Below are positions 14,476 through 21,596 of a DNA stretch of 29,287 nucleotides, in pieces; the stretch's first letter is position 1; every line of letters starts with the position of its first letter. Source of the DNA: DASSTY01 sp035760645 (lineage in GTDB: Bacteria; Gemmatimonadota; Gemmatimonadetes; Gemmatimonadales; GWC2-71-9). The stretch is taken from positions 1 to 29,287 of the forward strand of contig DASTSO010000142.1 of the NCBI GenBank assembly GCA_035760645.1, in the 5' to 3' direction. A program made the translations under genes and the position numbers. Below the pieces are notes generated by a model. It saw only the letters and a list, made by a program, of their open reading frames with translations, was not told the DNA's origin and made no database searches.

Positions 14476-15966
14476 ATGGACCTCTTCCGACGCAAGAGCG
14501 TCACCGCCCTCCAGGCCGAAGCCGAGGCCGACCACAGTCTCAAGCGCTCCCTCAGCGCCCTCAATCTCACCGCCCTCGGCATCGGCGCCATCATCGGCAC
14601 CGGCATCTTCGTCCTCACCGGCACGGTGGCCGCGCAGAACGCGGGGCCCGCGGTCGTCCTCTCGTTCGTGCTCGCCGGGGTCGCCTCGGTCTTCGCGGCG
14701 CTCTGCTACAGCGAGTTCGCCTCGCTGGTGCCGATGGCCGGCAGCGCCTACACTTACGGCTACGCCACGCTGGGCGAGATCGTCGCCTGGATCATCGGCT
14801 GGGACCTCGTGCTGGAGTACGCCCTCTCGGCCACCACCGTGGCGATCGGCTGGTCGGGCTACGTCGTCTCCTTCCTCGACGACATCGGCCTCCACGTCCC
14901 GGCCCACTGGCGCGCGGCGCACGGCACGGTGCTCACGCTCGCCGACGGCTCGACGACGACCGCCATCTTCAACGTCCCGGCGGTCGTCATCGTCGCGATC
15001 GTGACGACGCTGCTCGTCGTGGGCGTCAAGGAGTCGGCGAACGTCAACAACGTCATCGTCTTCATCAAGCTCGCCGTGGTGCTCGCCTTCATCGTGCTCA
15101 CCGTGAAGGCGGTGAACCCCGCGAACTGGCATCCGTTCATCCCGCCCAACACCGGCTCGCGCGAGCACTTCGGCCCGAGCGGGATCGTGGCGGGGGCGGG
15201 CATCGTCTTCTTCGCCTACATCGGCTTCGACGCCGTCTCGACGGCGGCGCAGGAGGCGAAGAACCCCCAGCGCGACATGCCGATCGGCATCATCGCCTCG
15301 CTCCTCGTGTGCACGGTCCTCTACATCGTCGTCTCGGCGATCGCGACGGGCGTCGTCCACTACAGCCAGCTCGACGTCCCGGACCCGATCGCCAAGGTGG
15401 CCGACGCCGCGGGGCTCGGCTTCTTCAGCACCCTCATCAAGCTCGGCGCCATCGCGGGCCTCACGAGCGTGATCCTCGTCCAGCTCCTCGGCCAGAGCCG
15501 CGTCTTCTACTCGATGAGCCGCGACGGCCTCCTGCCGCCGTTCGTCAACCGGGTGCACCCGCGGTTCCGCACCCCCTGGATCACCTCGATCGTCACCGGC
15601 ATCGCCGTGGCGATCCCGGCCGGGTTCCTCCCGGTGCGCGACGCGGCCAAGCTCGTCTCGATCGGCACGCTCCTCGCCTTCGTCATCGTCTCGATCGGGA
15701 TCCTGGTGCTGCGGGTGCGCGAGCCCGCGCTGCCGCGCCCGTTCCGGACGCCCGCGGTGTGGTTCGTGGCGCCGATGGGCGCGCTCTCGGCGCTCTATCT
15801 CATGATCTACCTCGACTGGGAGACCTGGGTGCGCCTCCTCGTCTGGCTCGTCATCGGCCTGACGATCTACTTCCTCTACGGCCGCCACCACTCGCGCCTC
15901 GTCCGCCACGTCGGCGTCACCGGCCACGAGGCGGAGCAGCCGCCGCGGCCGACGTATTCGGAGTAG
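14476..15966 (+). CDS. APC-superfamily amino-acid permease (CAT type), tandem copy 2
   Basis: A 496-residue paralogue of the preceding permease with the same segment order: MDLFRRKSVTALQAEAEADH leader, GIGAIIGTGIFVLTG, YSEFASLVPMAGSAYTY, IGWDLVLEYA, AQEAKNPQRDMP, GQSRVFYSMSRDG. It differs in the extracytoplasmic loop, which lacks the Cys residues of copy 1, and in its tail (ends PRPTYSE). The ATG at 14476 matches the start of copy 1; there is no strong Shine-Dalgarno. Nucleotides 15206-15291 are identical to 13507-13592, and about 49 bases around the GQSRVFYSMSRDG codons also match, more than protein constraint would require. A duplicated pair with different loops suggests divergence of substrate. 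Confidence 0.92.
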   Translation: MDLFRRKSVTALQAEAEADHSLKRSLSALNLTALGIGAIIGTGIFVLTGTVAAQNAGPAVVLSFVLAGVASVFAALCYSEFASLVPMAGSAYTYGYATLGEIVAWIIGWDLVLEYALSATTVAIGWSGYVVSFLDDIGLHVPAHWRAAHGTVLTLADGSTTTAIFNVPAVVIVAIVTTLLVVGVKESANVNNVIVFIKLAVVLAFIVLTVKAVNPANWHPFIPPNTGSREHFGPSGIVAGAGIVFFAYIGFDAVSTAAQEAKNPQRDMPIGIIASLLVCTVLYIVVSAIATGVVHYSQLDVPDPIAKVADAAGLGFFSTLIKLGAIAGLTSVILVQLLGQSRVFYSMSRDGLLPPFVNRVHPRFRTPWITSIVTGIAVAIPAGFLPVRDAAKLVSIGTLLAFVIVSIGILVLRVREPALPRPFRTPAVWFVAPMGALSALYLMIYLDWETWVRLLVWLVIGLTIYFLYGRHHSRLVRHVGVTGHEAEQPPRPTYSE

Positions 15967-16010
15967 GCGGGAGGGCGGGAGAGGCGGGACGGCGGGAAAC
16001 TCATCGCGCG

Positions 16011-16044
16011 CACGAGCCTCCGGTGACCTCACCGGAGGCTCGTG
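16011..16044 (+). terminator. 16-bp perfect hairpin with TTCCTTT tail
   Basis: CACGAGCCTCCGGTGA (16011-16026) pairs fully with 16029-16044, followed by TTCCTTTCGC. The tail nearly matches the one after the hairpin at 14293-14324. Confidence 0.7.
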
Positions 16045-16113
16045 TTCCTTTCGCTCCCGCCTCTCCCGCCTCTCCCGCCTCTCCCGCCCTCCCGCCGTCC
16101 CGCCCTCCCGCCT

Positions 16114-16126
16114 TATCTTCCCGCCC
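16114..16126 (+). promoter_or_regulatory. Proximal -10-like box before the DHH gene
   Basis: TATCTT at 16114-16119 puts a predicted +1 at about 16126, one base before the ATG, so the transcript would be leaderless. There is no recognisable -35; the region is made of TCCCGCC repeats. Confidence 0.4.
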
Positions 16127-17284
16127 ATGTCGTACACCCTCACGCCCGAACAGTGCGCGGCGGCGGGCGCCGTGGCGGCGGCCTTCCGGCCGGGCCAGCG
16201 CGTCTGTCTGACGACGCACGTCAATCCCGATGGCGACGGGCTCGGCAGCGAGTCGGCGCTGCTGCATCTGCTGCGGGCGCGCGGCATCGAGGCGGTGGTG
16301 ACCAACCCCACGCCGACCCCGCGCCGCTTCGAGTTCCTCTTCGAGGCCTTCCCGCGCAGCGACCGCACCGCCGAGGCCGTGAAGGAGCTGCGGCGCGCCG
16401 ACGTGATCGTCGTGGTCGACATCTCGGACATCGGCCGCCTCGGCATGCTGCAGGAGACGGTGCGCGAGCGGGCCGAGGCGGGCGTGCCGGTCGTCTGCAT
16501 CGATCACCACGTGAGCTCGGGCTTCCTCCCCGCGGGGCCGCGCTACGTGGACCCCGCCGCGGCGGCCACGGGCGAGCTCGTCTTCGAGCTCGCGACCGCG
16601 TCGGGCTGGCCGGTGACGCCGGCGGTCGCCCAGGGGCTCTACGTCGCGATCCTCACCGACACCGGCGGCTTCCGCTTCAGCAACACCCGGCCCCGCACGC
16701 TCCGGGTCGCGGCCGAGCTGCTCGAGACGGGAATCGACCCCGAGCAGATCTACGCCGACCTCTACGCCAACCAGCCCGAGGGGCGGCCGCGGCTGCTGGC
16801 CGAGGTGCTGCAGACGCTGGTCGTGGAGCCGCAGCACGGGCTCGCGTGGGTCACGGTGCCGCCCGGCGCGCTCGAGCGCCACGGGCTCACCTCGGACGAC
16901 CTCGACGGCATCGTCGAGTTTCCGCGCTCGATCGAGGGGGTGCGCATGGCGCTCCTCTTCCGCGAGATCGCCCAGGGGCGGGTGAAGGTCTCCCTGCGCT
17001 CGATCGGCAACGTGGACGTGGCCGATTTCGCCCGGCCCTTCGGCGGCGGCGGGCACCGGAAGGCCGCGGGGCTCTCGCTCTCCGGCTCCCTGGCCGAGGT
17101 GCAGGCCACCGTGCTGGAGGCCGCGCGCGAGTACCTGGCGCAGACCGCGACGCCCCGGGGGGCGGTCCACGACGGCGGGGCCGCCGTCCGGGCCGACGAC
17201 GCCACCATGGGGCTGCCGGCGCTCGCCGCCGATGGTGCGCAGGACGGCTCGGGCGACGGCACGACCGAGTCGCTCCGGCGGTGA
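16127..17284 (+). CDS. DHH-family phosphoesterase (NrnA-like)
   Basis: A 385-residue cytoplasmic DHH-DHHA1 protein. Metal ligands of the DHH domain are visible: THVNPDGDG (His31, Asp35, Asp37), VVDISD (Asp98), CIDHHVSSG (Asp126, His127, His128) and AILTDTGGF (Asp178). The DHHA1 substrate motif GGGGHRKAAG is at 306-315. Relatives of this size are NrnA-type nanoRNases and pAp (3'-phosphoadenosine 5'-phosphate) phosphatases, so it probably degrades short oligonucleotides or pAp. The last 50 residues are an unusual Gly/Ala/Asp-rich tail. The start has no Shine-Dalgarno site but has a -10-like box 8 bases upstream. Phosphodiesterases acting on cyclic dinucleotides share the fold and cannot be excluded. 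Confidence 0.9.
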   Translation: MSYTLTPEQCAAAGAVAAAFRPGQRVCLTTHVNPDGDGLGSESALLHLLRARGIEAVVTNPTPTPRRFEFLFEAFPRSDRTAEAVKELRRADVIVVVDISDIGRLGMLQETVRERAEAGVPVVCIDHHVSSGFLPAGPRYVDPAAAATGELVFELATASGWPVTPAVAQGLYVAILTDTGGFRFSNTRPRTLRVAAELLETGIDPEQIYADLYANQPEGRPRLLAEVLQTLVVEPQHGLAWVTVPPGALERHGLTSDDLDGIVEFPRSIEGVRMALLFREIAQGRVKVSLRSIGNVDVADFARPFGGGGHRKAAGLSLSGSLAEVQATVLEAAREYLAQTATPRGAVHDGGAAVRADDATMGLPALAADGAQDGSGDGTTESLRR

Positions 17285-17292
17285 GCCCGGCG

Positions 17293-17329
17293 TTGAGCGC
17301 GGCGGCGGCGCCCCGCTATATTTGAGTGA
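17293..17329 (+). promoter_or_regulatory. Promoter for a leaderless NifU-type gene
   Basis: TTGAGC (17293-17298), an 18-base spacer, TATATT (17317-17322). The predicted +1 falls on the A of the ATG at 17329. Confidence 0.55.
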
Positions 17330-17595
17330 TGGAGTCGGAAATCGCGGCCTCGCACCCCTCGGCCATGGACACCCTGGATCGCATCGAGCGCACGCTCGAC
17401 ACGCTGCGTCCCTACATCGCCTCGCACCGCGGCAGCGTGGAAGTCGTCGACTTCGACGAGCGCGACGGCCTGCTCACCGTGCGCCTGGGCGGCACCTGCC
17501 ACGGCTGCGCCGCCTCGACGCTGACGCTGAAGCACGGCATCGAGGCGCGCCTGCGCGAGATGGTGCCCGAGGTGCGGCAGGTCGAGGCGGTCTGA
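17329..17595 (+). CDS. NifU C-terminal-domain Fe-S carrier
   Basis: An 88-residue single-domain protein. LGGTCHGCAASTLTLKHGIE (residues 53-72, Cys57 and Cys60) is the CxxC site that NifU/Nfu proteins use, as dimers, to hold a 4Fe-4S cluster before handing it to client enzymes. Length is typical of a stand-alone Nfu. I start at the ATG 17329, where the predicted transcript begins; the GTG three bases earlier is possible. It lies 43 bases before mrp, another Fe-S assembly-type gene, which suggests the two work together. A short hairpin separates them. Confidence 0.9.
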   Translation: MESEIAASHPSAMDTLDRIERTLDTLRPYIASHRGSVEVVDFDERDGLLTVRLGGTCHGCAASTLTLKHGIEARLREMVPEVRQVEAV

Positions 17596-17596
17596 G

Positions 17597-17613
17597 GGCC
17601 CGGCGTGCGGGCC
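17597..17613 (+). terminator. Short hairpin after the NifU-type gene
   Basis: GGCCCG (17597-17602) and CGGGCC (17608-17613) pair perfectly around a 5-base loop just after the stop, followed by AATTCGTAA. With mrp only 26 bases on, it may attenuate rather than terminate. Confidence 0.4.
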
Positions 17614-17638
17614 AATTCGTAACGACTGAAGGACACCC

Positions 17639-18718
17639 GTGAGCGAATCGCTGCAGGCGCAGGTGATGGCGGCGCTGAGCCGCATCCGGAATCCCCGGCT
17701 GGAGAACGACCTCCTCTCGGCCGGCATGGTACGCGACCTCGAGGTCGGCCCGGACGGCCGGGTCGCCTTCACCTTTCTCCTCTCGCGCCAGGACCCGGCG
17801 ACGCTCGTGCGCGAGGCGCGCGCCGCGCTGCGCGAGATCGACGGCGTCGGCGACATCAAGATCAACGTGGTGGACCCCGCCGGCTCCGCGCCGGCGGCGC
17901 ACCAGCCCCCGCCGCCGCCCACGCCGGTCACCCAGCCCGCCCTCGGCAAGATCATCGCGATCAGCTCGGGCAAGGGCGGCGTCGGCAAGAGCACCGTCAC
18001 GGCCAACCTCGCGGTGGCGCTCGCCACCCAGGGCCACGCCGTCGGCGTGATGGACGCCGACGTCTACGGGCCCAACATCCCGCGCATGTTCGGGCTCTTC
18101 GAGAAGCCGCTGGTCGAGGGCGGCAAGATCCAGCCGCTGCAGGCCTTCGGCGTGAAGCTGATGAGCCTGGGCTTCCTCGTCGAGCGCGACGCGCCGGCGA
18201 TCTGGCGCGGCCCGATCATCATGAAGATCGTGCAGCAGTTCCTGCGCGACGTGGACTGGGGCCGGCTCGACTACCTCCTCGTGGACCTGCCGCCGGGCAC
18301 CGGCGACGCGCAGCTCTCGCTGGTGCAGGCGACGCACGTGGCCGGCGCGGTGATCGTCACGACGCCGCAGGAGATGGCCGTCGGCGACGCGCTCCGCGGC
18401 GCGAAGATGTTCGAGCGCGTGAACGTCCCCGTGCTCGGCATCGTCGAGAACATGAGCGCGTACAGCGACCCCGCCACCGGCGCGCGGCTCGCGCTCTTCT
18501 CCGAGGGCGGCGGCCGGCGCCTGGCCGAGGAGCTCGGCGTCCCGCTGCTCGGCAGCGTGCCGCTCCAGCCCGGCCTCGCCGAGGCGGCCGACCGCGGCCA
18601 GCCGGTGCTGGTGAACGAGCCCGCGAGCGCCGCGGCCGGCGCGCTCCGCGGCATCGCTGACGCGCTGGTGGGCGTCGCGGCGACGGGCACGGTCGAGCTG
18701 CCGATCCTGCGCGGGTGA
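17639..18718 (+). CDS. mrp: Mrp/NBP35-type P-loop ATPase without cysteines
   Basis: A 359-residue protein with a DUF59/MIP18-like domain (about 1-80), a Pro-rich linker (83-100) and a Mrp ATPase domain: GKGGVGKST at 111-119, DADVYGPNIP at 139-148, DLPPGTGD at 216-223, TTPQEMAV. Mrp proteins usually carry an Fe-S cluster bridging a dimer through a CxxC after ENMS. Here that stretch reads NMSAYSDPATGARLALF with no Cys, and the whole protein has none, including the DUF59 site. The GTG start at 17639 has AAGGA about 8 bases upstream. The stop overlaps the MATE gene start by 4 bases. The fold assignment is firm; an Fe-S carrier role is doubtful. Confidence 0.92.
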   Translation: MSESLQAQVMAALSRIRNPRLENDLLSAGMVRDLEVGPDGRVAFTFLLSRQDPATLVREARAALREIDGVGDIKINVVDPAGSAPAAHQPPPPPTPVTQPALGKIIAISSGKGGVGKSTVTANLAVALATQGHAVGVMDADVYGPNIPRMFGLFEKPLVEGGKIQPLQAFGVKLMSLGFLVERDAPAIWRGPIIMKIVQQFLRDVDWGRLDYLLVDLPPGTGDAQLSLVQATHVAGAVIVTTPQEMAVGDALRGAKMFERVNVPVLGIVENMSAYSDPATGARLALFSEGGGRRLAEELGVPLLGSVPLQPGLAEAADRGQPVLVNEPASAAAGALRGIADALVGVAATGTVELPILRG

Positions 18719-20127
18719 GCGAGCAGCCACCCGCCGCGGCGCCGCCGCCGCCACAACTCTACGGCGAGTATCCCGACGCGGGGCCCCCAGCGGGGCTCCG
18801 CGTCGGTGTTTCCGCGTCGCTCACCCGGGGCCCGCTCCGCCCGGCGATCGTGCGGCTCGCGCTGCCCGCCGTCGGAACGACGCTCTTCCAGGTTCTCTTC
18901 AACATCACCGATACCTTCTGGGTCGGCCGCACGCTGGGACCGACGGCGCTCGCGGCGGTGGCGGTGTCGTCGTACACGATCTGGATCATGACCTCGATCG
19001 GCGAGCTCCTCGGCGTGGGGCTCGCCGCCGTCGCCTCGCGCCGCCACGGCGAGGGCGCGCCGGCCGCGGCCGCGCGCGCGACCGGCACCGCGCTCTGGAT
19101 GGCGCTCGCGCTCGGGCTCGTCGTCGGCGGCGCGGGCGTCGCGGCGCTCCCGGCGATCTTCGAGCTGATGGAGGTGAGCGGCGCGCTCGCCGAGATCGGG
19201 CGCGAGTTCCTGGTCATCCAGCTCCTCGGCGCGCCGCTCGTTTACGGCTACTTCGCCGTCGCGGCGAGCTTCCGCAGCGCCGGCGACACGCGGACGCCGT
19301 TCGTCCTCCTCGGCGTCTCCGTCCTCCTCAACCTCGCGCTCGATCCCGCGCTCATCCTGGGCTGGGGGCCGCTCCCCGTGCTCGGCGTCTACGGCGCGGC
19401 GCTCGCCACCGTGCTCACGCGCGCGCTCGCCTTCATCGCGGGCTTCTGGCTCCTGGTGCGTCGCGGCGCCGTGCGGCCCGCCTTTCAGCCGCGCGTGGCG
19501 CGCACCATCGCCACCGTCGGGCTGCCGACGACGCTCACCGGCGTGCTCTTCAGCCTGATCTACATGTTTCTCGCGCGCGTCACCGGCGGCTTCGGCGCCG
19601 CGGCGCTCGCGGCCCTGGGCGTGGGGCACAAGATCGAGGGTGCGAGCTACATGTGCACCATCGGCTTCGGCCTTGCCGCGGAGGCGGTCGTCGGCCAGAA
19701 CCTCGGCGCGGGCGAGCCGGCGCGGGCGCGCCACGCCGGCTGGCTCACCGCGCGCATCGCCGCGGTGCCCGCCTCGACGCTCGCGGCGGTGTTTCTGCTC
19801 GCTCCCGCGCCGCTCGTGCGGATCTTCACCGACGACCCGGCGGTGATCGCGGCGGCGGTGCTCTACCTGCGCACCGCCGCCCTCGCGCAGCTCTTCATCG
19901 CCTACGAGACCGTGCTCGAGAGCGCCCTCGGCGGCGCCGGCTACACCCTCTGGCCCGCGGTCTGGACCACCGCGCTCAACCTGAGCCGCATCCCGCTCGC
20001 CGCCTGGGCCGCCGCGCGCTTCGGGCTCATCGGCGTCTGGTGGACCCTCTCCGTCACCGCCGTCGGACGCGGCCTGGTGATGGCCGCCATGTGGCGCTGG
20101 GGCGCGTGGGAGCACCGCCGCGTCTGA
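18715..20127 (+). CDS. MATE-family multidrug efflux transporter
   Basis: A 470-residue inner-membrane protein with about 12 transmembrane segments in two similar halves. Typical MATE features: LALPAVGTTLFQVLFNITDTFWVGR near TM1 (key residues Leu-Pro and Asp at the end), SYTIWIMTSIGELLGVGLA, AASFRSAGDTRTP after TM5, and AAEAVVGQNLGAGEPARAR in the second half. Such proteins export cationic drugs using Na+ or H+ gradients. The first 35 residues are a Pro/Ala-rich cytoplasmic tail. The GTG at 18715 overlaps the mrp TGA (GTGA), so it is likely co-translated, though a functional link to mrp is not obvious. Confidence 0.92.
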   Translation: MSEQPPAAAPPPPQLYGEYPDAGPPAGLRVGVSASLTRGPLRPAIVRLALPAVGTTLFQVLFNITDTFWVGRTLGPTALAAVAVSSYTIWIMTSIGELLGVGLAAVASRRHGEGAPAAAARATGTALWMALALGLVVGGAGVAALPAIFELMEVSGALAEIGREFLVIQLLGAPLVYGYFAVAASFRSAGDTRTPFVLLGVSVLLNLALDPALILGWGPLPVLGVYGAALATVLTRALAFIAGFWLLVRRGAVRPAFQPRVARTIATVGLPTTLTGVLFSLIYMFLARVTGGFGAAALAALGVGHKIEGASYMCTIGFGLAAEAVVGQNLGAGEPARARHAGWLTARIAAVPASTLAAVFLLAPAPLVRIFTDDPAVIAAAVLYLRTAALAQLFIAYETVLESALGGAGYTLWPAVWTTALNLSRIPLAAWAAARFGLIGVWWTLSVTAVGRGLVMAAMWRWGAWEHRRV

Positions 20128-20172
20128 CCGCCCGGGCGCCTGACCGCCCGGGCGCCTGACCGCCCGGGCGCC
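20125..20172. repeat. Three perfect 16-bp tandem repeats starting at the MATE stop codon
   Basis: TGACCGCCCGGGCGCC occurs three times without a mismatch (20125-20140, 20141-20156, 20157-20172). The first unit includes the stop codon. Each unit contains the palindrome CGCCCGGGCG, so the array may end transcription or bind a protein. Confidence 0.85.
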
Positions 20173-20178
20173 CGCGTG

Positions 20179-20191
20179 TAGCTTCCCCGCA
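20179..20191 (+). promoter_or_regulatory. Proximal -10-like box before the SAM hydrolase gene
   Basis: TAGCTT at 20179-20184 puts the predicted +1 at 20191, the A of the ATG. There is no clear -35; the 16-bp repeats lie where it would be. Confidence 0.4.
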
Positions 20192-20955
20192 TGCCTCTCG
20201 TCACCCTCCTCACCGACTTCGGCACCGCCGACTCCTACGTCGCGGAGATGAAGGGCGTGCTGCTCACGCGCGCGCCGGGGACCACGCTCGTGGACGTCAC
20301 CCACGCGATCCCGCCGGGCGACGTGGCCGTCGGCGCCTACGTCCTCGGCCGCGCGTGGCACCGCTTCCCGCGGGGGACGGTGCACCTCGCCGTGGTGGAC
20401 CCCGGCGTCGGCACGCGCCGCGCCGCGCTCGCGCTGCGCGCGGGTGAGCATCTGTTCGTCGGTCCCGACAACGGTCTCTTCACCGAGGTGCTGCACGACC
20501 GCGCGGTCGAGATCGTCACCCTCGCCGCCCCCGCCGGCGTCGCGCCGACCTTCCACGGGCGTGACCTCTTCGCCCCCGCCGCCGCCGCGCTCGCCCGGGG
20601 CGCGACGCTCCCCGAGCTCGGCGAGCCGCTGCGCACGCAACCGGTGCGGCTCGCCCGCGCGGAGCCGCGCTACGAGGGCGACGTGCTGGTGGGCGACGTG
20701 ATCTACGTGGACCGCTTCGGCACCCTCGTCACGAACCTCGGTGCGGACGCCGTGCCGCCGGATGCGCGCATCGAGGTCCAGGGCCTCGACCTGGGCCCGC
20801 TCCGCCGCACGTTCGGCGACGTGCCCTCCGGCGCGCTCGTCGCCTTCCCGGGCTCGGGCGGCACGATCGAGATCGCCGTGCGCGACGGCTCCGCCGCGGC
20901 GCGGCTGGACGTGGGAGTGGGCGGGCGGGTGCGGGCGAGGCGAGGGGCGGGGTGA
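20191..20955 (+). CDS. SAM hydroxide adenosyltransferase (DUF62 family)
   Basis: A 254-residue protein of the family that hydrolyses S-adenosylmethionine to adenosine and methionine, related in fold to fluorinases and chlorinases. Visible motifs: TLLTDFGTADSYV (5-17, Asp9), DVTHAIPPGDV (35-45), VVDPGVGTRR (68-77), FVGPDNGLF (89-97), FHGRDLFAPAA (121-131) and, in the C-terminal barrel, YVDRFGTLVTN. The family's Asp/Arg/His catalytic set plausibly corresponds to Asp70, Arg76 or Arg77, and His122. It sits alone with a -10-like box right before the start, and converges on the DUF4126 gene 7 bases after its stop. The physiological role in bacteria is unclear. Confidence 0.92.
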   Translation: MPLVTLLTDFGTADSYVAEMKGVLLTRAPGTTLVDVTHAIPPGDVAVGAYVLGRAWHRFPRGTVHLAVVDPGVGTRRAALALRAGEHLFVGPDNGLFTEVLHDRAVEIVTLAAPAGVAPTFHGRDLFAPAAAALARGATLPELGEPLRTQPVRLARAEPRYEGDVLVGDVIYVDRFGTLVTNLGADAVPPDARIEVQGLDLGPLRRTFGDVPSGALVAFPGSGGTIEIAVRDGSAAARLDVGVGGRVRARRGAG

Positions 20956-20962
20956 CGGGTGG

Positions 20963-21574
20963 TCAGGCGGTGGAGGGCGGCGCCGTCCCCGGGCTCCGCC
21001 GCAGCTTCCCGCGCACGCGCTGGAGGAAGCCGACGACCTTCCAGATGAGGAGCGTGCAGAGGACGACGAGGACGACGACGATGAACGTCGAGAGGATCGG
21101 GTGGGCGGAGGCCATCCAGGTGAGGAAGACCGCGATCCCGTCCTCGGCGACGCTGAGCGCCCAGTTGCTGAAGGGCTCGGGGCTCGCGTTGGCCGCGGCG
21201 CGGGTGCTGGCCTTGGCGCCGTGGCTCGTGAGCGCGACGCTGCCGGCGATGAGCGCGGCGCCGAGCTTCCACCCCTCGGGGACCGCGCCGAAGGCGCTGT
21301 AGGCCAGCAGCGCCGCCGCGGGCGGGCGGATGAAGGTGTGCAGTGCGTCCCACACGTTGTCGACGAGCGGGATCTTGTCGGCGACGAACTCGATCAGGAA
21401 GAGCGCGACGGCGATGCCCAGCACGAGTGGGGTCGCGAGGACCTGCAGGTTGGGCGGCAGCGTGATGACGCCGAGCCGCTGCAGCAGCCCGGCCGTGGCG
21501 ACCGTGGCGTAGAGATTCAGCCCCGAGGCGAAGGAGGTCCCGAGCGCGAACCCGAGGGTCTGCAGCGGCGACAT
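20963..21574 (-). CDS. DUF4126-family membrane protein
   Basis: A 203-residue inner-membrane protein with about five hydrophobic segments. It begins MSPLQTLGFALGTSFASGLNLYATV and has the family-like stretches EFVADKIPLVDNVWDALHTF (charged-aromatic loop), ALIAGSVALTSHGAKASTRAA and SVAEDGIAVFLTW, ending in a basic tail (RVRGKLRRS). No function is established for DUF4126. It starts 22 bases after the toast-rack gene stop on the same strand, so it is probably the last gene of the sigma-factor operon. Its 3' end converges with the SAM hydrolase gene. Confidence 0.85.
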   Translation of the reverse strand: MSPLQTLGFALGTSFASGLNLYATVATAGLLQRLGVITLPPNLQVLATPLVLGIAVALFLIEFVADKIPLVDNVWDALHTFIRPPAAALLAYSAFGAVPEGWKLGAALIAGSVALTSHGAKASTRAAANASPEPFSNWALSVAEDGIAVFLTWMASAHPILSTFIVVVLVVLCTLLIWKVVGFLQRVRGKLRRSPGTAPPSTA

Positions 21575-21596
21575 CGGCGTCCGGTGGTGGGGCGGG

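Larger units (their letters stand above)
15966..16126. repeat. Heptad-armed inverted-repeat spacer, type GGCGGGA
   Basis: Left arm: four GGCGGGA units (from 15966, 15974, 15983 and 15991; steps of 8, 9 and 8). Right arm: eight complementary TCCCGCC units (from 16055, 16064, 16073, 16082, 16090, 16098, 16106 and 16119), the last ending one base before the next gene's ATG. A 16-bp hairpin lies between the arms. Confidence 0.8.

Noticed and set aside
12743..15004. A 753-codon plus-strand frame spanning both permeases
   Set aside because: It is out of frame with the conserved permease motifs and Arg/Gly-rich throughout; a shadow frame.
16055..16125. CRISPR-like array
   Set aside because: The units are only 7 bases with 1-2 base gaps; there are no 25-35 base repeats, unique spacers or cas genes.
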